NCBI GenBank assembly: GCA_964397545.1
Contig: CAYNIW010000017.1
Coordinates: 1 to 50,516 of the forward strand
Origin: JAFGIG01 sp964397545
GTDB taxonomy: Bacteria > SDB-A
DNA: 50,516 bases
Reading direction: 5' to 3'
Shown here: piece after piece, positions 25,764-34,960 of the stretch
Layout of the letters: the number at the start of each line of letters is the position of its first letter
Numbering within the stretch: the first letter of the stretch is position 1
Program-made: the position numbers and the translations under genes
The notes under the pieces: generated by a model
What the model was told of the DNA's origin: nothing
Database searches by the model: none
What the model saw: only the letters and a program-made list of their open reading frames with translations

Positions 25764-25784
25764 TGCTCAAAATGGAGGAATAAC

Positions 25785-26183
25785 ATGAAATACTTTTTTA
25801 TAATTTTATCTCTGATGATTTGTCTTCCGCATTCTGTAGTTTATTCTGAAACCGTTTTGCCTGGAAATCAAGTCGAAGCGCTCAACATTTCCGATTTTAG
25901 GCTTCCTACAAAAAATATGGCGTATAATTTCGGTTTTTCCGGTTCGTCTGACGGCAGGATGTATTCATGGGTCGGAGCGACAAAAAGATTCATGCCTTCG
26001 AGCAATCTCCTCGTGGATATGGATGTTTCTTTCGTCAGGCAATTCGGTGAAAATCAGGGTAACTATATTTTAACCGCGGGAAAAATGACTTATTTCATGA
26101 GTAATAAACTGACATTGAACGTGAGTTTTATAGCTCCTGCCATAAAAATAGACGGCAATTCAGGTGTTCCCGGTTCATGGTAA
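25785..26183 (+). CDS. Small exported protein, probable short beta-barrel
   Basis: A 132-residue protein with a signal peptide (about 1-21, ending VYSE). The mature part has alternating strands with aromatic and glycine residues (NMAYNFGFSGSSDGRMYSW, KLTLNVSFIAP). Proteins of this size and pattern occur in FCB candidate phyla as hypothetical outer-membrane proteins; I recognise no named family. GGAGG precedes the ATG. Its last seven bases overlap the nitrilase-deaminase gene, so expression is coupled although the products should sit in different compartments. Confidence 0.7.
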   Translation: MKYFFIILSLMICLPHSVVYSETVLPGNQVEALNISDFRLPTKNMAYNFGFSGSSDGRMYSWVGATKRFMPSSNLLVDMDVSFVRQFGENQGNYILTAGKMTYFMSNKLTLNVSFIAPAIKIDGNSGVPGSW

Positions 26184-27376
26184 AACTGTCGCTTGTCCAG
26201 TTCGCTCCTAAAGTGGGCGATAGGGACGGCAACCTTTCGAAGATTGAAGAGCTGGCGTATAGAACTCAGAGTGACGTCATAGTTTTTCCGGAGCTGGCGA
26301 CTACCGGCTACGCTTATCCCGACAAAAAATCCTTAATGCCATACGCCGACGAAGCCGGCATAGATGAAGGCGCTGTCGGCGTCTTGAAAAAAATTTCAAA
26401 AGAGAAAAACTGCATGGTCGTCTGCGGTTTCGCGGAGAAATCTGAAGAAAAAGTCTTTAATTCAGCAATGATAACCGCTCCGGACGGGAATATCACCGTC
26501 TACAGAAAACTTCATCTTTTTTCGAGAGAGAAAAAAATATTTACACCAGGAGAAGAACCTCCTCCTCTAATCTCGTTCAAAGGTGTAATTTTCACGGTCC
26601 TTATATGCTACGACTGGTTTTTCACTGAGCTTTTCAGACTGAGAAGCATGGACGGAGCTCAGGTTTTTCTTCACTGCGCTAATCTTGTCCTTCCATGGTG
26701 TCAGACTGCCATGAGAGAAAGAGCTCTGACAAATCGTGTTTTCATAGCCACTGCAAACCGGACAGGCAGAGAAAGAGAAGGCTCTGACGATTATTCTTTC
26801 ACCGGAAAATCGCAAATCCTGGACTTTAGGGGGGAAATCATCGCTTCTCTCGAAGAAGAGGAAGGCGTCCTCGAAGCCCAAATTGAACCTTCAGAAACCC
26901 TTTGTAAAAACGTCACAAAATACGACAACGCCTTCAATGACAGACGTGGCGACATCTATGAACTAAAATGGAAAGATGACAAAAAAGCGGCCACTGCCGA
27001 GCTTGAGGCTAGGGCAACGGCGGTGAAGGAATTCGCCTACGCGCCTTATTCGGGAGTCAAAGTCGGAGCGGCTCTTGAAGACGAAAGAGGAAAGGTTTTC
27101 TGCGGATGCAATGTCGAAAACGCATCTTTCGGACTCACTGTCTGCGCTGAAAGATCAGCTATAAACGCGATGATCGCCGGCGGCGGCAGAAAGATAAAAA
27201 AACTCAGCATCGCCTCTGACGGAGGATTTGTTCCCTGCGGCGCCTGTCTTGGGGCTATCGCGGAATTTTCAGAAGATATCCCGATAACAACCATAAACAA
27301 AAACGGGGAAAAAAAGACATGGAAACTATCAGACCTTTATCCCATAAGATTTTCCAAAGAAGATTTACTGCGCTGA
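26177..27376 (+). CDS. Fusion of carbon-nitrogen hydrolase (nitrilase) and cytidine deaminase
   Basis: A 399-residue two-domain cytoplasmic protein. Residues 1-255 are a nitrilase-superfamily hydrolase with the complete triad: Glu39 (FPELATTGY), Lys111 (YRKLHLF) and Cys144 (LICYDWFF). After a linker of about 20 residues, 275-399 is a cytidine deaminase: NVENASFGLTVCAERSA gives zinc ligand Cys323 and catalytic Glu325, and PCGAC gives Cys354 and Cys357. Both parts look catalytically complete and share one frame with no internal stop. The first may hydrolyse an amide or ureido compound; a pyrimidine-salvage link is inferred. The fusion is not one I know as a common architecture. Confidence 0.9.
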   Translation: MVKLSLVQFAPKVGDRDGNLSKIEELAYRTQSDVIVFPELATTGYAYPDKKSLMPYADEAGIDEGAVGVLKKISKEKNCMVVCGFAEKSEEKVFNSAMITAPDGNITVYRKLHLFSREKKIFTPGEEPPPLISFKGVIFTVLICYDWFFTELFRLRSMDGAQVFLHCANLVLPWCQTAMRERALTNRVFIATANRTGREREGSDDYSFTGKSQILDFRGEIIASLEEEEGVLEAQIEPSETLCKNVTKYDNAFNDRRGDIYELKWKDDKKAATAELEARATAVKEFAYAPYSGVKVGAALEDERGKVFCGCNVENASFGLTVCAERSAINAMIAGGGRKIKKLSIASDGGFVPCGACLGAIAEFSEDIPITTINKNGEKKTWKLSDLYPIRFSKEDLLR

Positions 27377-28623
27377 CCTTTTTTCTTTTGGCGGCTGTCG
27401 TATCCTGCGGACCTAAAAACGCTCCTAAGCCGGCAGTTGAATCCTTTCAACCGAGCCCGAATTTAGTCTTTGAAGCATTGGAAAAGACTTTTTCTTTGCC
27501 CGGATTCAGCGCTGAGCTCGTTATCAGAAGGTCGGGTTATGAGGTGTATCCGGATGTCGATATGAATTACACAGTATTATACGTATTTCCCGACAGGATA
27601 CAGATGAAGCCGGCAGTTCGTGGCGGCGATGAATTCAGCGAAGAGGTAATTGCCGTAGGATCCAGAGAATATCATTTAACTGAAGGCGAATGGATTGAAT
27701 TCCCGAGAACAGATCTTTCGGATTTGTTTTTTCAAGCCCAACTTGTCCTCATCGACAGCAATCTGCTCTATGTAGAAAGAAGATCAGCTGTCGGTGAATC
27801 TCTGTTTTTCGCATTTAAGCCTAACCTTCCCCTTTTCGATCCCCTGGGAAAAATTATAACAACGGGAGAAGCCGTCATTCTTTGCGATGACACTCTTTTA
27901 AGATCTCTGAAAGCTTTCAGCCCTGATTCTTCATTTCTATGGAGCTTTGAGATAAAAAGAGCAGGAATGCCGGGCGAGATAAGACCGCCTTCGCTTTTGT
28001 CGTATTTCATTCAGGCGGAATTTGAAAATAATTCGGACACTTCTGTTGTCCGTTCGAGACTGCAGAATATCGGCTGTTCCGGAGTTAAAATCTCAGCGTT
28101 CAGAAGAACTTCGGAAATCGAATTCATGTCTGAAAGCGAATATCCTTTGATTAAAAAAATAATCACCGACCCCGGTTTTTGGGAAATATGCCGTTTAAGA
28201 TGGATATACGACGATCCGGGAAAATACATATCAGATTCTTCCCTCGTAAGGGCGGATTTCGGACCGGAGAGCAGGATAGGTTTTATCGCCGGAATACCTT
28301 TCAAACCCGTGATTCTTCAAAAAACTCTTTTCGACTGCACTGACGAGGAAATCATTGGATCGGAGATTTCATACGGAGCAGTTGACAGAATATCGCTTAA
28401 TATATTTTTCTCTGAAGACGGCGCGGAAATAATCCGGGCTCTGGAAGAAGGCTCAAAAATCGGTCTCATTCTGGACGGCTCTCTCGTAGCAGTCTCAGAC
28501 GCAAAAGCTCAAGACGGGGGTTTTTCATTTTTCTGGGAGAGAGAGGGAAATTTTGAAATCGATTTGGTCAGGGCGATTTTGAACTCCGCTCATTTATCAG
28601 GCGAAGTGAGAATCAAGGATTGA
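27319..28623 (+). CDS. Lipoprotein with LolA-like N-terminal and SecD-P1-like C-terminal regions
   Basis: A 434-residue lipoprotein: a long basic n-region, a hydrophobic core and a lipobox ending AAVVSC. Residues about 45-215 look like a LolA/LppX-type half-barrel (NYTVLYVFPDRIQMK, then a strand ending EGEWIEF). From about 235 the order of motifs follows the periplasmic P1 region of SecD: SRLQNIGCSGVKIS near 245, a segment ending ITDPGFWEICRLRW, and DGAEIIRALEEGSKIGLILDG near 367-386, compared with SecD's GAxxFxxxT...LAIVLDG. There are no SecD membrane helices. I infer a periplasmic chaperone or export accessory. The start overlaps the previous gene by 58 bp. Confidence 0.6.
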   Translation: METIRPLSHKIFQRRFTALTFFLLAAVVSCGPKNAPKPAVESFQPSPNLVFEALEKTFSLPGFSAELVIRRSGYEVYPDVDMNYTVLYVFPDRIQMKPAVRGGDEFSEEVIAVGSREYHLTEGEWIEFPRTDLSDLFFQAQLVLIDSNLLYVERRSAVGESLFFAFKPNLPLFDPLGKIITTGEAVILCDDTLLRSLKAFSPDSSFLWSFEIKRAGMPGEIRPPSLLSYFIQAEFENNSDTSVVRSRLQNIGCSGVKISAFRRTSEIEFMSESEYPLIKKIITDPGFWEICRLRWIYDDPGKYISDSSLVRADFGPESRIGFIAGIPFKPVILQKTLFDCTDEEIIGSEISYGAVDRISLNIFFSEDGAEIIRALEEGSKIGLILDGSLVAVSDAKAQDGGFSFFWEREGNFEIDLVRAILNSAHLSGEVRIKD

Positions 28624-28650
28624 AATTCCGGAAATTTAACATAAAAAGGT

Positions 28651-28679
28651 TTGACAACAGAGTTGTCGGCAAATAGAAT
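28651..28679 (+). promoter_or_regulatory. Promoter of the Trm112-like / PorU-like / PorV-like genes
   Basis: TTGACA (28651-28656), a 17-bp spacer and TAGAAT (28674-28679), leaving a leader of about 90 nt before the Trm112-like start. Confidence 0.7.
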
Positions 28680-28773
28680 GTTCTCCGGGAGTTGATTTAT
28701 ATAGTTCTAATCACAGAGATTTCAATACATAATTTTTTTCGCCGAAAGTTTTTTTTCGTAAAGGAGTTTTTTT

Positions 28774-28959
28774 ATGCTCGATAAAAGGCTTCTGGATATC
28801 CTTGTCTGCCCTAAATGCAAGGGCGAGCTGGAATACAGATCTGATATAAACAGACTTTTCTGCAGAAACTGTTCCCTTGCGTATAAAATCGAAGACGATA
28901 TACCGATAATGCTTATTGACGAAGCTGAAAAAACAGAGGGTAGAATCTATGAAAATTAA
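28774..28959 (+). CDS. Trm112/YcaR-family small zinc-binding protein
   Basis: A 61-residue protein matching the Trm112-like (UPF0434) family. MLDKRLLDILVCPKCKG and LFCRNCSLAY give two CxxC pairs for one zinc ion, and DDIPIMLIDEA is the conserved C-terminal part. In eukaryotes Trm112 activates methyltransferases; bacterial members are small partners of uncertain role. AAAGGAG lies upstream of ATG. The next gene's ATG overlaps its end by 11 bp. Confidence 0.92.
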   Translation: MLDKRLLDILVCPKCKGELEYRSDINRLFCRNCSLAYKIEDDIPIMLIDEAEKTEGRIYEN

Positions 28960-31900
28960 AATTATCGCCCTGACTATAATCATTGTTTTCTCCGTGCCGG
29001 TCTTCTCGGGAAAATTTTCCGTGGATTACGACTATCCCGATATATGGACTGAAAATGTTTTATTGGACGGCAGAGCATACACAGTAGTTCATTCGGCTGA
29101 AGCCCTTCCGGTTTTCGGCGAGCCGGGGACTCCTCAACTGCCTGCAAAATCTTTTATTTTCATCCTCCCTCCGGAAGGTTCGTATTCCTTCGATGTTTCA
29201 TTTTTCGGCGGAAAGACCATCCATCCCGACAACCCAATACTGCCGTTTCCGGAATGGATAGACGGAGAGCTCATATATGAACAGGACGAAGAACATTACA
29301 GGGGGTCATATCCCGAAAAGTCATATAAAATTTCCGAACCTTTCAAAATGGGATACTGGAGACTTGTCAGGGTTGAAACATACCCCCTTTTGTATTCTGA
29401 CGGAAAACTCACTACCGCGTCGAAAGTCAGAATTGAAGCCACATTTTCGGATTATGTTTCTTCATCTTCCCCCTCGCAGGCTTGGCAGAGGATAATATCC
29501 CGCCTTGTTGAAAACCCTTCTTTTTCAGAGATTTTCGCATCCGGGAATGAAGGCAGGATGTCTTTGTTTTCAAATGCTCCTTATTACAGAATATCCCTCT
29601 TTGAGGAAGGTCTGTATGAAATTTCGGGGAGCGACCTTGAGAACGCAGGAGTAAATTTAGGCGCTATAGACCCTTTGACTCTTTCCGTGAGATGCGGCCC
29701 AGTCAAAGCGCTGAGCTGGAGCCTCACAGACACGATTTACGACAGTTTCCCCATAGAAATACCAATAATAGTTGAAGACGGAAACGACGGCAGATTTGAC
29801 CCTGGAGACAGGTTGATTTTTTACGCTTCTTCCCTTAGAGGATACGATAAAAACACTTTTCCATATTCCGTTTCAGTTTACAATAGCCCATGGTCGGACA
29901 CCACGGTCTATTGGCTGACATGGGGTTCGGGTCCTGGTAAAAGGCTTACGAACATCAATTCACTGCCGTTCCCCGGATCTTTTGTCCAGAATTCTTGGAC
30001 AGACACTGTTCATGTCGAGACCGACAGCATAAACCCTTCGCAATCAGGCCTTAGATTTGTCCACAGGGAAATCGTCAGGAATTCAGGCGACGACGTCGCG
30101 AGACTGACGATGACATATCAAATACATGCTCCGGCTCAAGAGGAATCCTATTTGCAGCTTCACGTGTTTTCCGATGTCAGCGATTCTCATCACCTGAGAG
30201 TGAAGCTGAACGGAACACAGATAGGTATTTCAGAGTGGCAGGCGGAATTCTCGAACAACCCGAGAATAATTACTTTTCCATGCACGGGTGTTCTCGTCGA
30301 TGGAAACAACACCCAGGAGATAGAACTCTTCAGAAAATATCCCAACACGAAGGATTTTATTCTGTATGATCTCACCGATGTCGTGTATAAGCGAAGATAC
30401 AGGATGCACGACGGAATTCTCATATTCGGAGTAAACGCAGGGGTCAGGGACACTGTTCTCGGTTTCAACACCACCGGAGTAAACCAGAGCGGATTATTTT
30501 TATGGAACATAGACGATCCATACGACCCAACGGGAATTATTAATTACTCCATTTCAGGGGACACTCTAAGGTTCGCGTGGAATGGGGATTCCGCATCGAG
30601 ATTTATCGCGGTAAATTCACTTAAAAAACCCGTTGACATAAGATATTCGGATCCTTTCACTCTCAAGAGAATTACAGGAGCGGATTATATCATTATCGCC
30701 CCCGATATCTTCATAGGAGCCGCGGAAAAACTCGCCTCATACAGAAGAGCCCGGTTTCCCGGGGGAATCAACCCTCAGGTAACAGTTGTAAGGCTTCAGG
30801 AAGTCTATGACAATTTCGGATACGGGATGGCGGACCCGACGTCTGTGAGGAATTATCTTAAATGGGCGAGTGAAAATTACGATCCCATACCAAGCTATGT
30901 TTTGTTTATGGGCAGCGGGACTTACGACTATAGAAATATTGAGAGAAGGTCTCCTTTCAGGGGAGTTTTTCCTGTCCATGAAGAAGGCGGAAAGATAAAA
31001 TATTTCTCCATGCAGGATTTCAACAATTGTTACGACGACTGGTTCGTCGATTTTGACGGGAACCGCTATCCCGAAATGTGCGTTGGAAGGATAACCGCCG
31101 TCACGAATCTCGACATAAATCAGAATGTCGAGAAAATAATCAAATATGAGAATTCTTCGTCTTTCGGTCCATGGAAAAGCCGCGTTCTGTTTCTTGCAGA
31201 CGACGAATACGCCTCGAGAGTTTCTCAGTCCTACAACGAATATATACACAACTATCAAACTGAGAGCATCTCGACTTTTCTTTCAATGGATTATCAGCCG
31301 GTCAAGGTCTATCTCATGAATTATCTGGGGACAAACCAGACGGCAGGGCCTCCTTACAACTACAATCCCGGCGAGAAACCTCTTGCGGCACAGGATATCA
31401 AGCAGGAAGTGAACAAGGGGTGTTTCATGTGGCTTTTCATGGGACACGGCAACCTGACTGTTCTCACTCACGAAAATGTCTTTAGAAGTCCATCGGATAT
31501 CGATGTTTTGGAAAACGAAATAAGACAGCCGATTTGCTATTTCGGTTCATGCGGCGTCGGAGCCTTCGACAGGACTACATACAGTTCAATGGCAGACGGG
31601 ATACAGATAAGTCACGGAAAGGGCGCTGTTTTCACATGGGGTTCCTCAAGAGCAACTTATCCTTCCGACAACTATCCTCTCGCAGTAAATCTCCTTACTA
31701 AAGTAATTGACGACAGGCTCTCGACAGGAGAGGCGGCATTGGTCACAAAAAATCAAATCCAAGCCAATAGTTGGAATTATCTTGGTTTCGGCGATCCCGC
31801 ACTGATTCCGATTAAAGACTCAACAGGTATAGCGCTGAATCTCGAACGCGGCAGTCAACAGCTCATGTCATCAGGAAATCCGAACCTTACTTTTGCCGAT

Positions 31901-33013
31901 CGCTTTCCCGTCACTTCAACCGGTCCGGTTTCCTCTAATTTATCTCTTGTCCCTGTTGACACGGTCAAAGGAAGAGTTACATATTCTCTTGCCGGGACAA
32001 TAGACGACCCTTCTTTCGGGGACGGCTGGGTGTCAGTTATCGTCATGCCTCCGCAGAGACCGGACAGCCATGATTACATGCACAGGGCAGTGCCTCTGAC
32101 GGGTGATTTTACACATTATTTTTCCGACCAGTTCATCCCCGGACTGCCGGTTTACGAGGTTTTGACTACTGTGAAATCGAACTCTTTCACAGCTACTTTC
32201 ACAACTCCTCCTAAATTGATAAAATCCGGAGACCAAAACAATATGAGGCGTTTTACTATATACGCCTATGCTTGGAATTCAGCAAAAGAAGCGAGAGGCC
32301 ATCTCGAACTGCCTTGCTCTGGGACAGACGAACAACCTTCCGGCGACAGCGCCGCCCCGAAAGTTTACGCCTTGGTTAAGGGTAGGATACTGTCGGATTC
32401 AGGAGACATGGTCCAAAACCCTCTGGACCTCGAGCTCGTGTTTGAGGACCAAAGCGGAATAAACCTGACTCCTATTCCCGAAAACGTGCTTTTCATACAG
32501 CTCGACAACGGCGCTCTTGACACATTAGCGGGAAGATTTTTCAAATACGACATGTCGAGCAGTATGGTAGGCAGAATTAAGAGGACTTTTAATTTTGGCA
32601 ACGAATCCGGAGAACACAAAATCACAGTTGCGGTCTCGGACAATCTCGGTAACAGAGGCATATACACATGGTTTTTCAACGTCGAGAGCTCATCCGCTCC
32701 CGATATCACAAACATCATGAATTTTCCCAACCCTATGGAAAACTCCACTAATTTTACGTTTATCCTGACTTCAGGATTCGCTGATATAAAGATAGAAATT
32801 TACACGGTCACTGGAAAACTGATAAAAGTCATTGAAGCCGGGGAGGTGACGAGCGGCTTCAACAGCGTATTCTGGAACGGACTGGACGCGGAGGGCGACA
32901 GGCCTGCAAACGGAGTCTATCTCTATCGTGTTGTCGCCAGAACCCGAAGCTCCGAGAGTTCCGGTTCGGAAAGAGAAATATCCAAAATAGGCAAGATTTT
33001 TATCGCGAGATAA
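28949..33013 (+). CDS. PorU-like C25 (gingipain-family) peptidase with type A sorting domain
   Basis: A 1354-residue secreted protein; the start is ATG 28949 because MKIKIIALTIIIVFSVPVFSG is a clean signal peptide, with GAGGG upstream. Beta-rich N-terminal domains occupy about 1-550. The C25 caspase-like domain (about 570-950) has the catalytic dyad His833 (MGHGN) and Cys868 (YFGSCGVG). Ig-like segments follow, then a C-terminal type IX domain (NFPNPMENSTNFTF, VTGKLIKVIEAG, NGVYLYRV). PorU is the outer-membrane sortase that removes sorting domains and attaches cargo to lipid A. The PorV-like gene directly downstream supports this, though a secreted gingipain-type protease is possible. Confidence 0.85.
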   Translation: MKIKIIALTIIIVFSVPVFSGKFSVDYDYPDIWTENVLLDGRAYTVVHSAEALPVFGEPGTPQLPAKSFIFILPPEGSYSFDVSFFGGKTIHPDNPILPFPEWIDGELIYEQDEEHYRGSYPEKSYKISEPFKMGYWRLVRVETYPLLYSDGKLTTASKVRIEATFSDYVSSSSPSQAWQRIISRLVENPSFSEIFASGNEGRMSLFSNAPYYRISLFEEGLYEISGSDLENAGVNLGAIDPLTLSVRCGPVKALSWSLTDTIYDSFPIEIPIIVEDGNDGRFDPGDRLIFYASSLRGYDKNTFPYSVSVYNSPWSDTTVYWLTWGSGPGKRLTNINSLPFPGSFVQNSWTDTVHVETDSINPSQSGLRFVHREIVRNSGDDVARLTMTYQIHAPAQEESYLQLHVFSDVSDSHHLRVKLNGTQIGISEWQAEFSNNPRIITFPCTGVLVDGNNTQEIELFRKYPNTKDFILYDLTDVVYKRRYRMHDGILIFGVNAGVRDTVLGFNTTGVNQSGLFLWNIDDPYDPTGIINYSISGDTLRFAWNGDSASRFIAVNSLKKPVDIRYSDPFTLKRITGADYIIIAPDIFIGAAEKLASYRRARFPGGINPQVTVVRLQEVYDNFGYGMADPTSVRNYLKWASENYDPIPSYVLFMGSGTYDYRNIERRSPFRGVFPVHEEGGKIKYFSMQDFNNCYDDWFVDFDGNRYPEMCVGRITAVTNLDINQNVEKIIKYENSSSFGPWKSRVLFLADDEYASRVSQSYNEYIHNYQTESISTFLSMDYQPVKVYLMNYLGTNQTAGPPYNYNPGEKPLAAQDIKQEVNKGCFMWLFMGHGNLTVLTHENVFRSPSDIDVLENEIRQPICYFGSCGVGAFDRTTYSSMADGIQISHGKGAVFTWGSSRATYPSDNYPLAVNLLTKVIDDRLSTGEAALVTKNQIQANSWNYLGFGDPALIPIKDSTGIALNLERGSQQLMSSGNPNLTFADRFPVTSTGPVSSNLSLVPVDTVKGRVTYSLAGTIDDPSFGDGWVSVIVMPPQRPDSHDYMHRAVPLTGDFTHYFSDQFIPGLPVYEVLTTVKSNSFTATFTTPPKLIKSGDQNNMRRFTIYAYAWNSAKEARGHLELPCSGTDEQPSGDSAAPKVYALVKGRILSDSGDMVQNPLDLELVFEDQSGINLTPIPENVLFIQLDNGALDTLAGRFFKYDMSSSMVGRIKRTFNFGNESGEHKITVAVSDNLGNRGIYTWFFNVESSSAPDITNIMNFPNPMENSTNFTFILTSGFADIKIEIYTVTGKLIKVIEAGEVTSGFNSVFWNGLDAEGDRPANGVYLYRVVARTRSSESSGSEREISKIGKIFIAR

Positions 33014-33073
33014 TATTTTCTGCCGGATAATACTGTAATCGGGTTATTATGGTTCAAGATTAGGAGGTATAAA

Positions 33074-34114
33074 TTGAAAAAAATATTATTAACTTCGGCG
33101 ATTTCCCTGCTTTTGTTCGGCGCGCTTGCGGCAAGCACCAATCAGGCAGCCGCTATCTTTCTGACAATTTTCCCCGGAGCGAGACCGGTGGGAATGGGAG
33201 GCGCATATACGGCGGTGGCGGACGACGCCTTCGCCTGCTATTACAATCCCGCGGGGCTCGGTTTTGTTCAGAAGAAATCTTTTTCTCTGATGCACGCCAA
33301 TTGGCTTCCGGGGCTGTATCCGAGCATGTATTACGAATATCTCGGACTGGCTATGCCTATAAGCGATTTGGGGACGCTGGGCATGAATTTTATTTATCTG
33401 ACGACAGGCGAGACCGAAGCTACTGATGAAAACGGCAATCAGATAGCGAAATTCAGAACTTTCGACCTGGCAGCAACCGCGAACTACGGAATAGCCCTGT
33501 CCGACAGGCTTTCAGTGGGTCTTGGTCTGAAATTCATATACAGCTACCTCGCCCCCTCCTGGCTTGTGAGCAGGCTCTTAAACAGCAAAGGCGGCGGCGC
33601 GGGAGCTTCGTGGGCTCTCGACGGAGGGGTTCTCTACAAGCCTTTCGGTGCGCTTTCTCTTGGAGCTTCGATTCAGAACATCGGACCTGGGTTGAGTTAC
33701 ACTGAGACAGGAGAAAAAGATCCTCTGCCGCAGACTTTAAGGCTCGGAGCTTCTTATCTTTTTGCCTCATACGACACTCCCTCGGATTCACTTAAAATTC
33801 CCTTGAAACTCTGGGAAGCGAGAGTGTCACTCGATTTCGTCAAAGTTCTCGTGGGCATTGTTGACGAAGTAAAAGACAGACAATACAGCTATATATGGGA
33901 CGACACATGGAAGGCGATGGGAGTTGAACTCGGTTACTATGAAATGATTTTCTTCAGGTTGGGCTACTTCATAGATGAAGCCGGTTCGAGAAAAGGATTC
34001 ACATACGGAGGAGGAGTTCAATTCAGAAACTTCAATTTTGACCTCGGAATAGATTCTCCTCTATACGATTTCCCGACGAGCAATTACAGATTTTCGCTGA
34101 ACGTCAGGTGGTGA
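33074..34114 (+). CDS. PorV/PorQ-family outer-membrane barrel protein
   Basis: A 346-residue exported protein with a signal peptide (about 1-21). The mature N-terminus has the PorV signature FPGARPVGMGGAYTAVADD and CYYNPAGLGFV. The rest is a FadL-like 14-strand barrel pattern ending in FSLNVRW, with a terminal aromatic residue suited to the BAM machinery. It starts at TTG 33074, with GGAGG 6 nt upstream. PorV carries type IX cargo to PorU, and in Bacteroidota porU and porV are neighbours, as here (60-bp spacing). Confidence 0.87.
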   Translation: MKKILLTSAISLLLFGALAASTNQAAAIFLTIFPGARPVGMGGAYTAVADDAFACYYNPAGLGFVQKKSFSLMHANWLPGLYPSMYYEYLGLAMPISDLGTLGMNFIYLTTGETEATDENGNQIAKFRTFDLAATANYGIALSDRLSVGLGLKFIYSYLAPSWLVSRLLNSKGGGAGASWALDGGVLYKPFGALSLGASIQNIGPGLSYTETGEKDPLPQTLRLGASYLFASYDTPSDSLKIPLKLWEARVSLDFVKVLVGIVDEVKDRQYSYIWDDTWKAMGVELGYYEMIFFRLGYFIDEAGSRKGFTYGGGVQFRNFNFDLGIDSPLYDFPTSNYRFSLNVRW

Positions 34115-34129
34115 GAGAAAGCTCAGAAT

Positions 34130-34960
34130 GTGAATCATAGTTACGGAATAATACTTCTCGATAAACCAAAGGGCATTTCGTCGAGAAAAGCTCTCGACGC
34201 AGTAATTAAAAAAGCTCATCTCACGAAAGCCGGGCATGCCGGGACTATAGATCCCGCGGCTTCCGGTTTGCTCGTGATTTTGTCAGGGAAAGCTACCAAG
34301 CTCAATAAATACATTTTATGTGCCGACAAGCTCTACAGTTTTACCCTTCTTTTCGGCGTTAAAACGGACACAGACGACTCCGAGGGAAAAATAATAGATC
34401 AAAAAGACCCGGGAGAACTTTCTGAGTCTGAACTTGAAAAAGTTTTGGGTCAATTTAAGGGAGATATTCTTCAAAAGCCTCCGATTCACTCGGCGGTAAA
34501 GATAAACGGCAAAAGAGCATATAAACTCGCGAGAAAAGGCATAGATCCTGCATTAAAAGAGAGGAATGTAAGGGTCAAGTCTATTGAAATAACCCTTTTC
34601 GACTGGCCCAGGGTCCGTATGGAAACTCTCGTATCTTCAGGGACTTATGTCCGATCTCTGGCAAGAGATATAGGAGATTTCGTAGGAGTCGGAGCGTATT
34701 GCGAAGACATAAGAAGATTGTCTATCGGGAATATGAGAGTCGAAGAAGCCGGATCTCTCGACGATGATTTAGTTTTTTATCCCGTTGAAAAAGCTCTTTC
34801 TCATCTGCCGGAGATATCTGAAAAATACACTGAAAAAGATTTTTTTGAAGACATAAACGAAAAGCTTAAATACGCCCTGATGCGCGAAAACGACGGTACA
34901 TTGCACGCGGTTCTTGAAAAAGAAAACCAGGTTCTGAAATACAATAAGATATTTAGATGA
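34130..34960 (+). CDS. truB: tRNA pseudouridine-55 synthase
   Basis: A 276-residue enzyme that isomerises U55 in the T-loop of tRNA. GIILLDKPKGISS opens the catalytic domain; the catalytic Asp lies in GHAGTIDPAASG (usually GTLDPxATG), followed by KLYSFTLLFGVKTDTDD, KPPIHSAVKINGKRAYKLAR and VSSGTYVRSLARDIG. The C-terminal extension is divergent. It starts at GTG 34130, 15 bp after the PorV-like stop, and overlaps ribF by 4 bp. The truB-ribF-rpsO-pnp order is a common bacterial translation cluster. Confidence 0.95.
   Translation: MNHSYGIILLDKPKGISSRKALDAVIKKAHLTKAGHAGTIDPAASGLLVILSGKATKLNKYILCADKLYSFTLLFGVKTDTDDSEGKIIDQKDPGELSESELEKVLGQFKGDILQKPPIHSAVKINGKRAYKLARKGIDPALKERNVRVKSIEITLFDWPRVRMETLVSSGTYVRSLARDIGDFVGVGAYCEDIRRLSIGNMRVEEAGSLDDDLVFYPVEKALSHLPEISEKYTEKDFFEDINEKLKYALMRENDGTLHAVLEKENQVLKYNKIFR

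Noticed and set aside
25674..25784. Riboswitch or attenuator between buk and the barrel gene
   Set aside because: I see only two back-to-back promoters; no conserved aptamer or strong hairpin is visible.
26900..27050. Nitrilase-deaminase fusion as a frameshift artefact
   Set aside because: No stop, start signal or ribosome site is found at the junction and the linker keeps normal codon use; reads would still be decisive.
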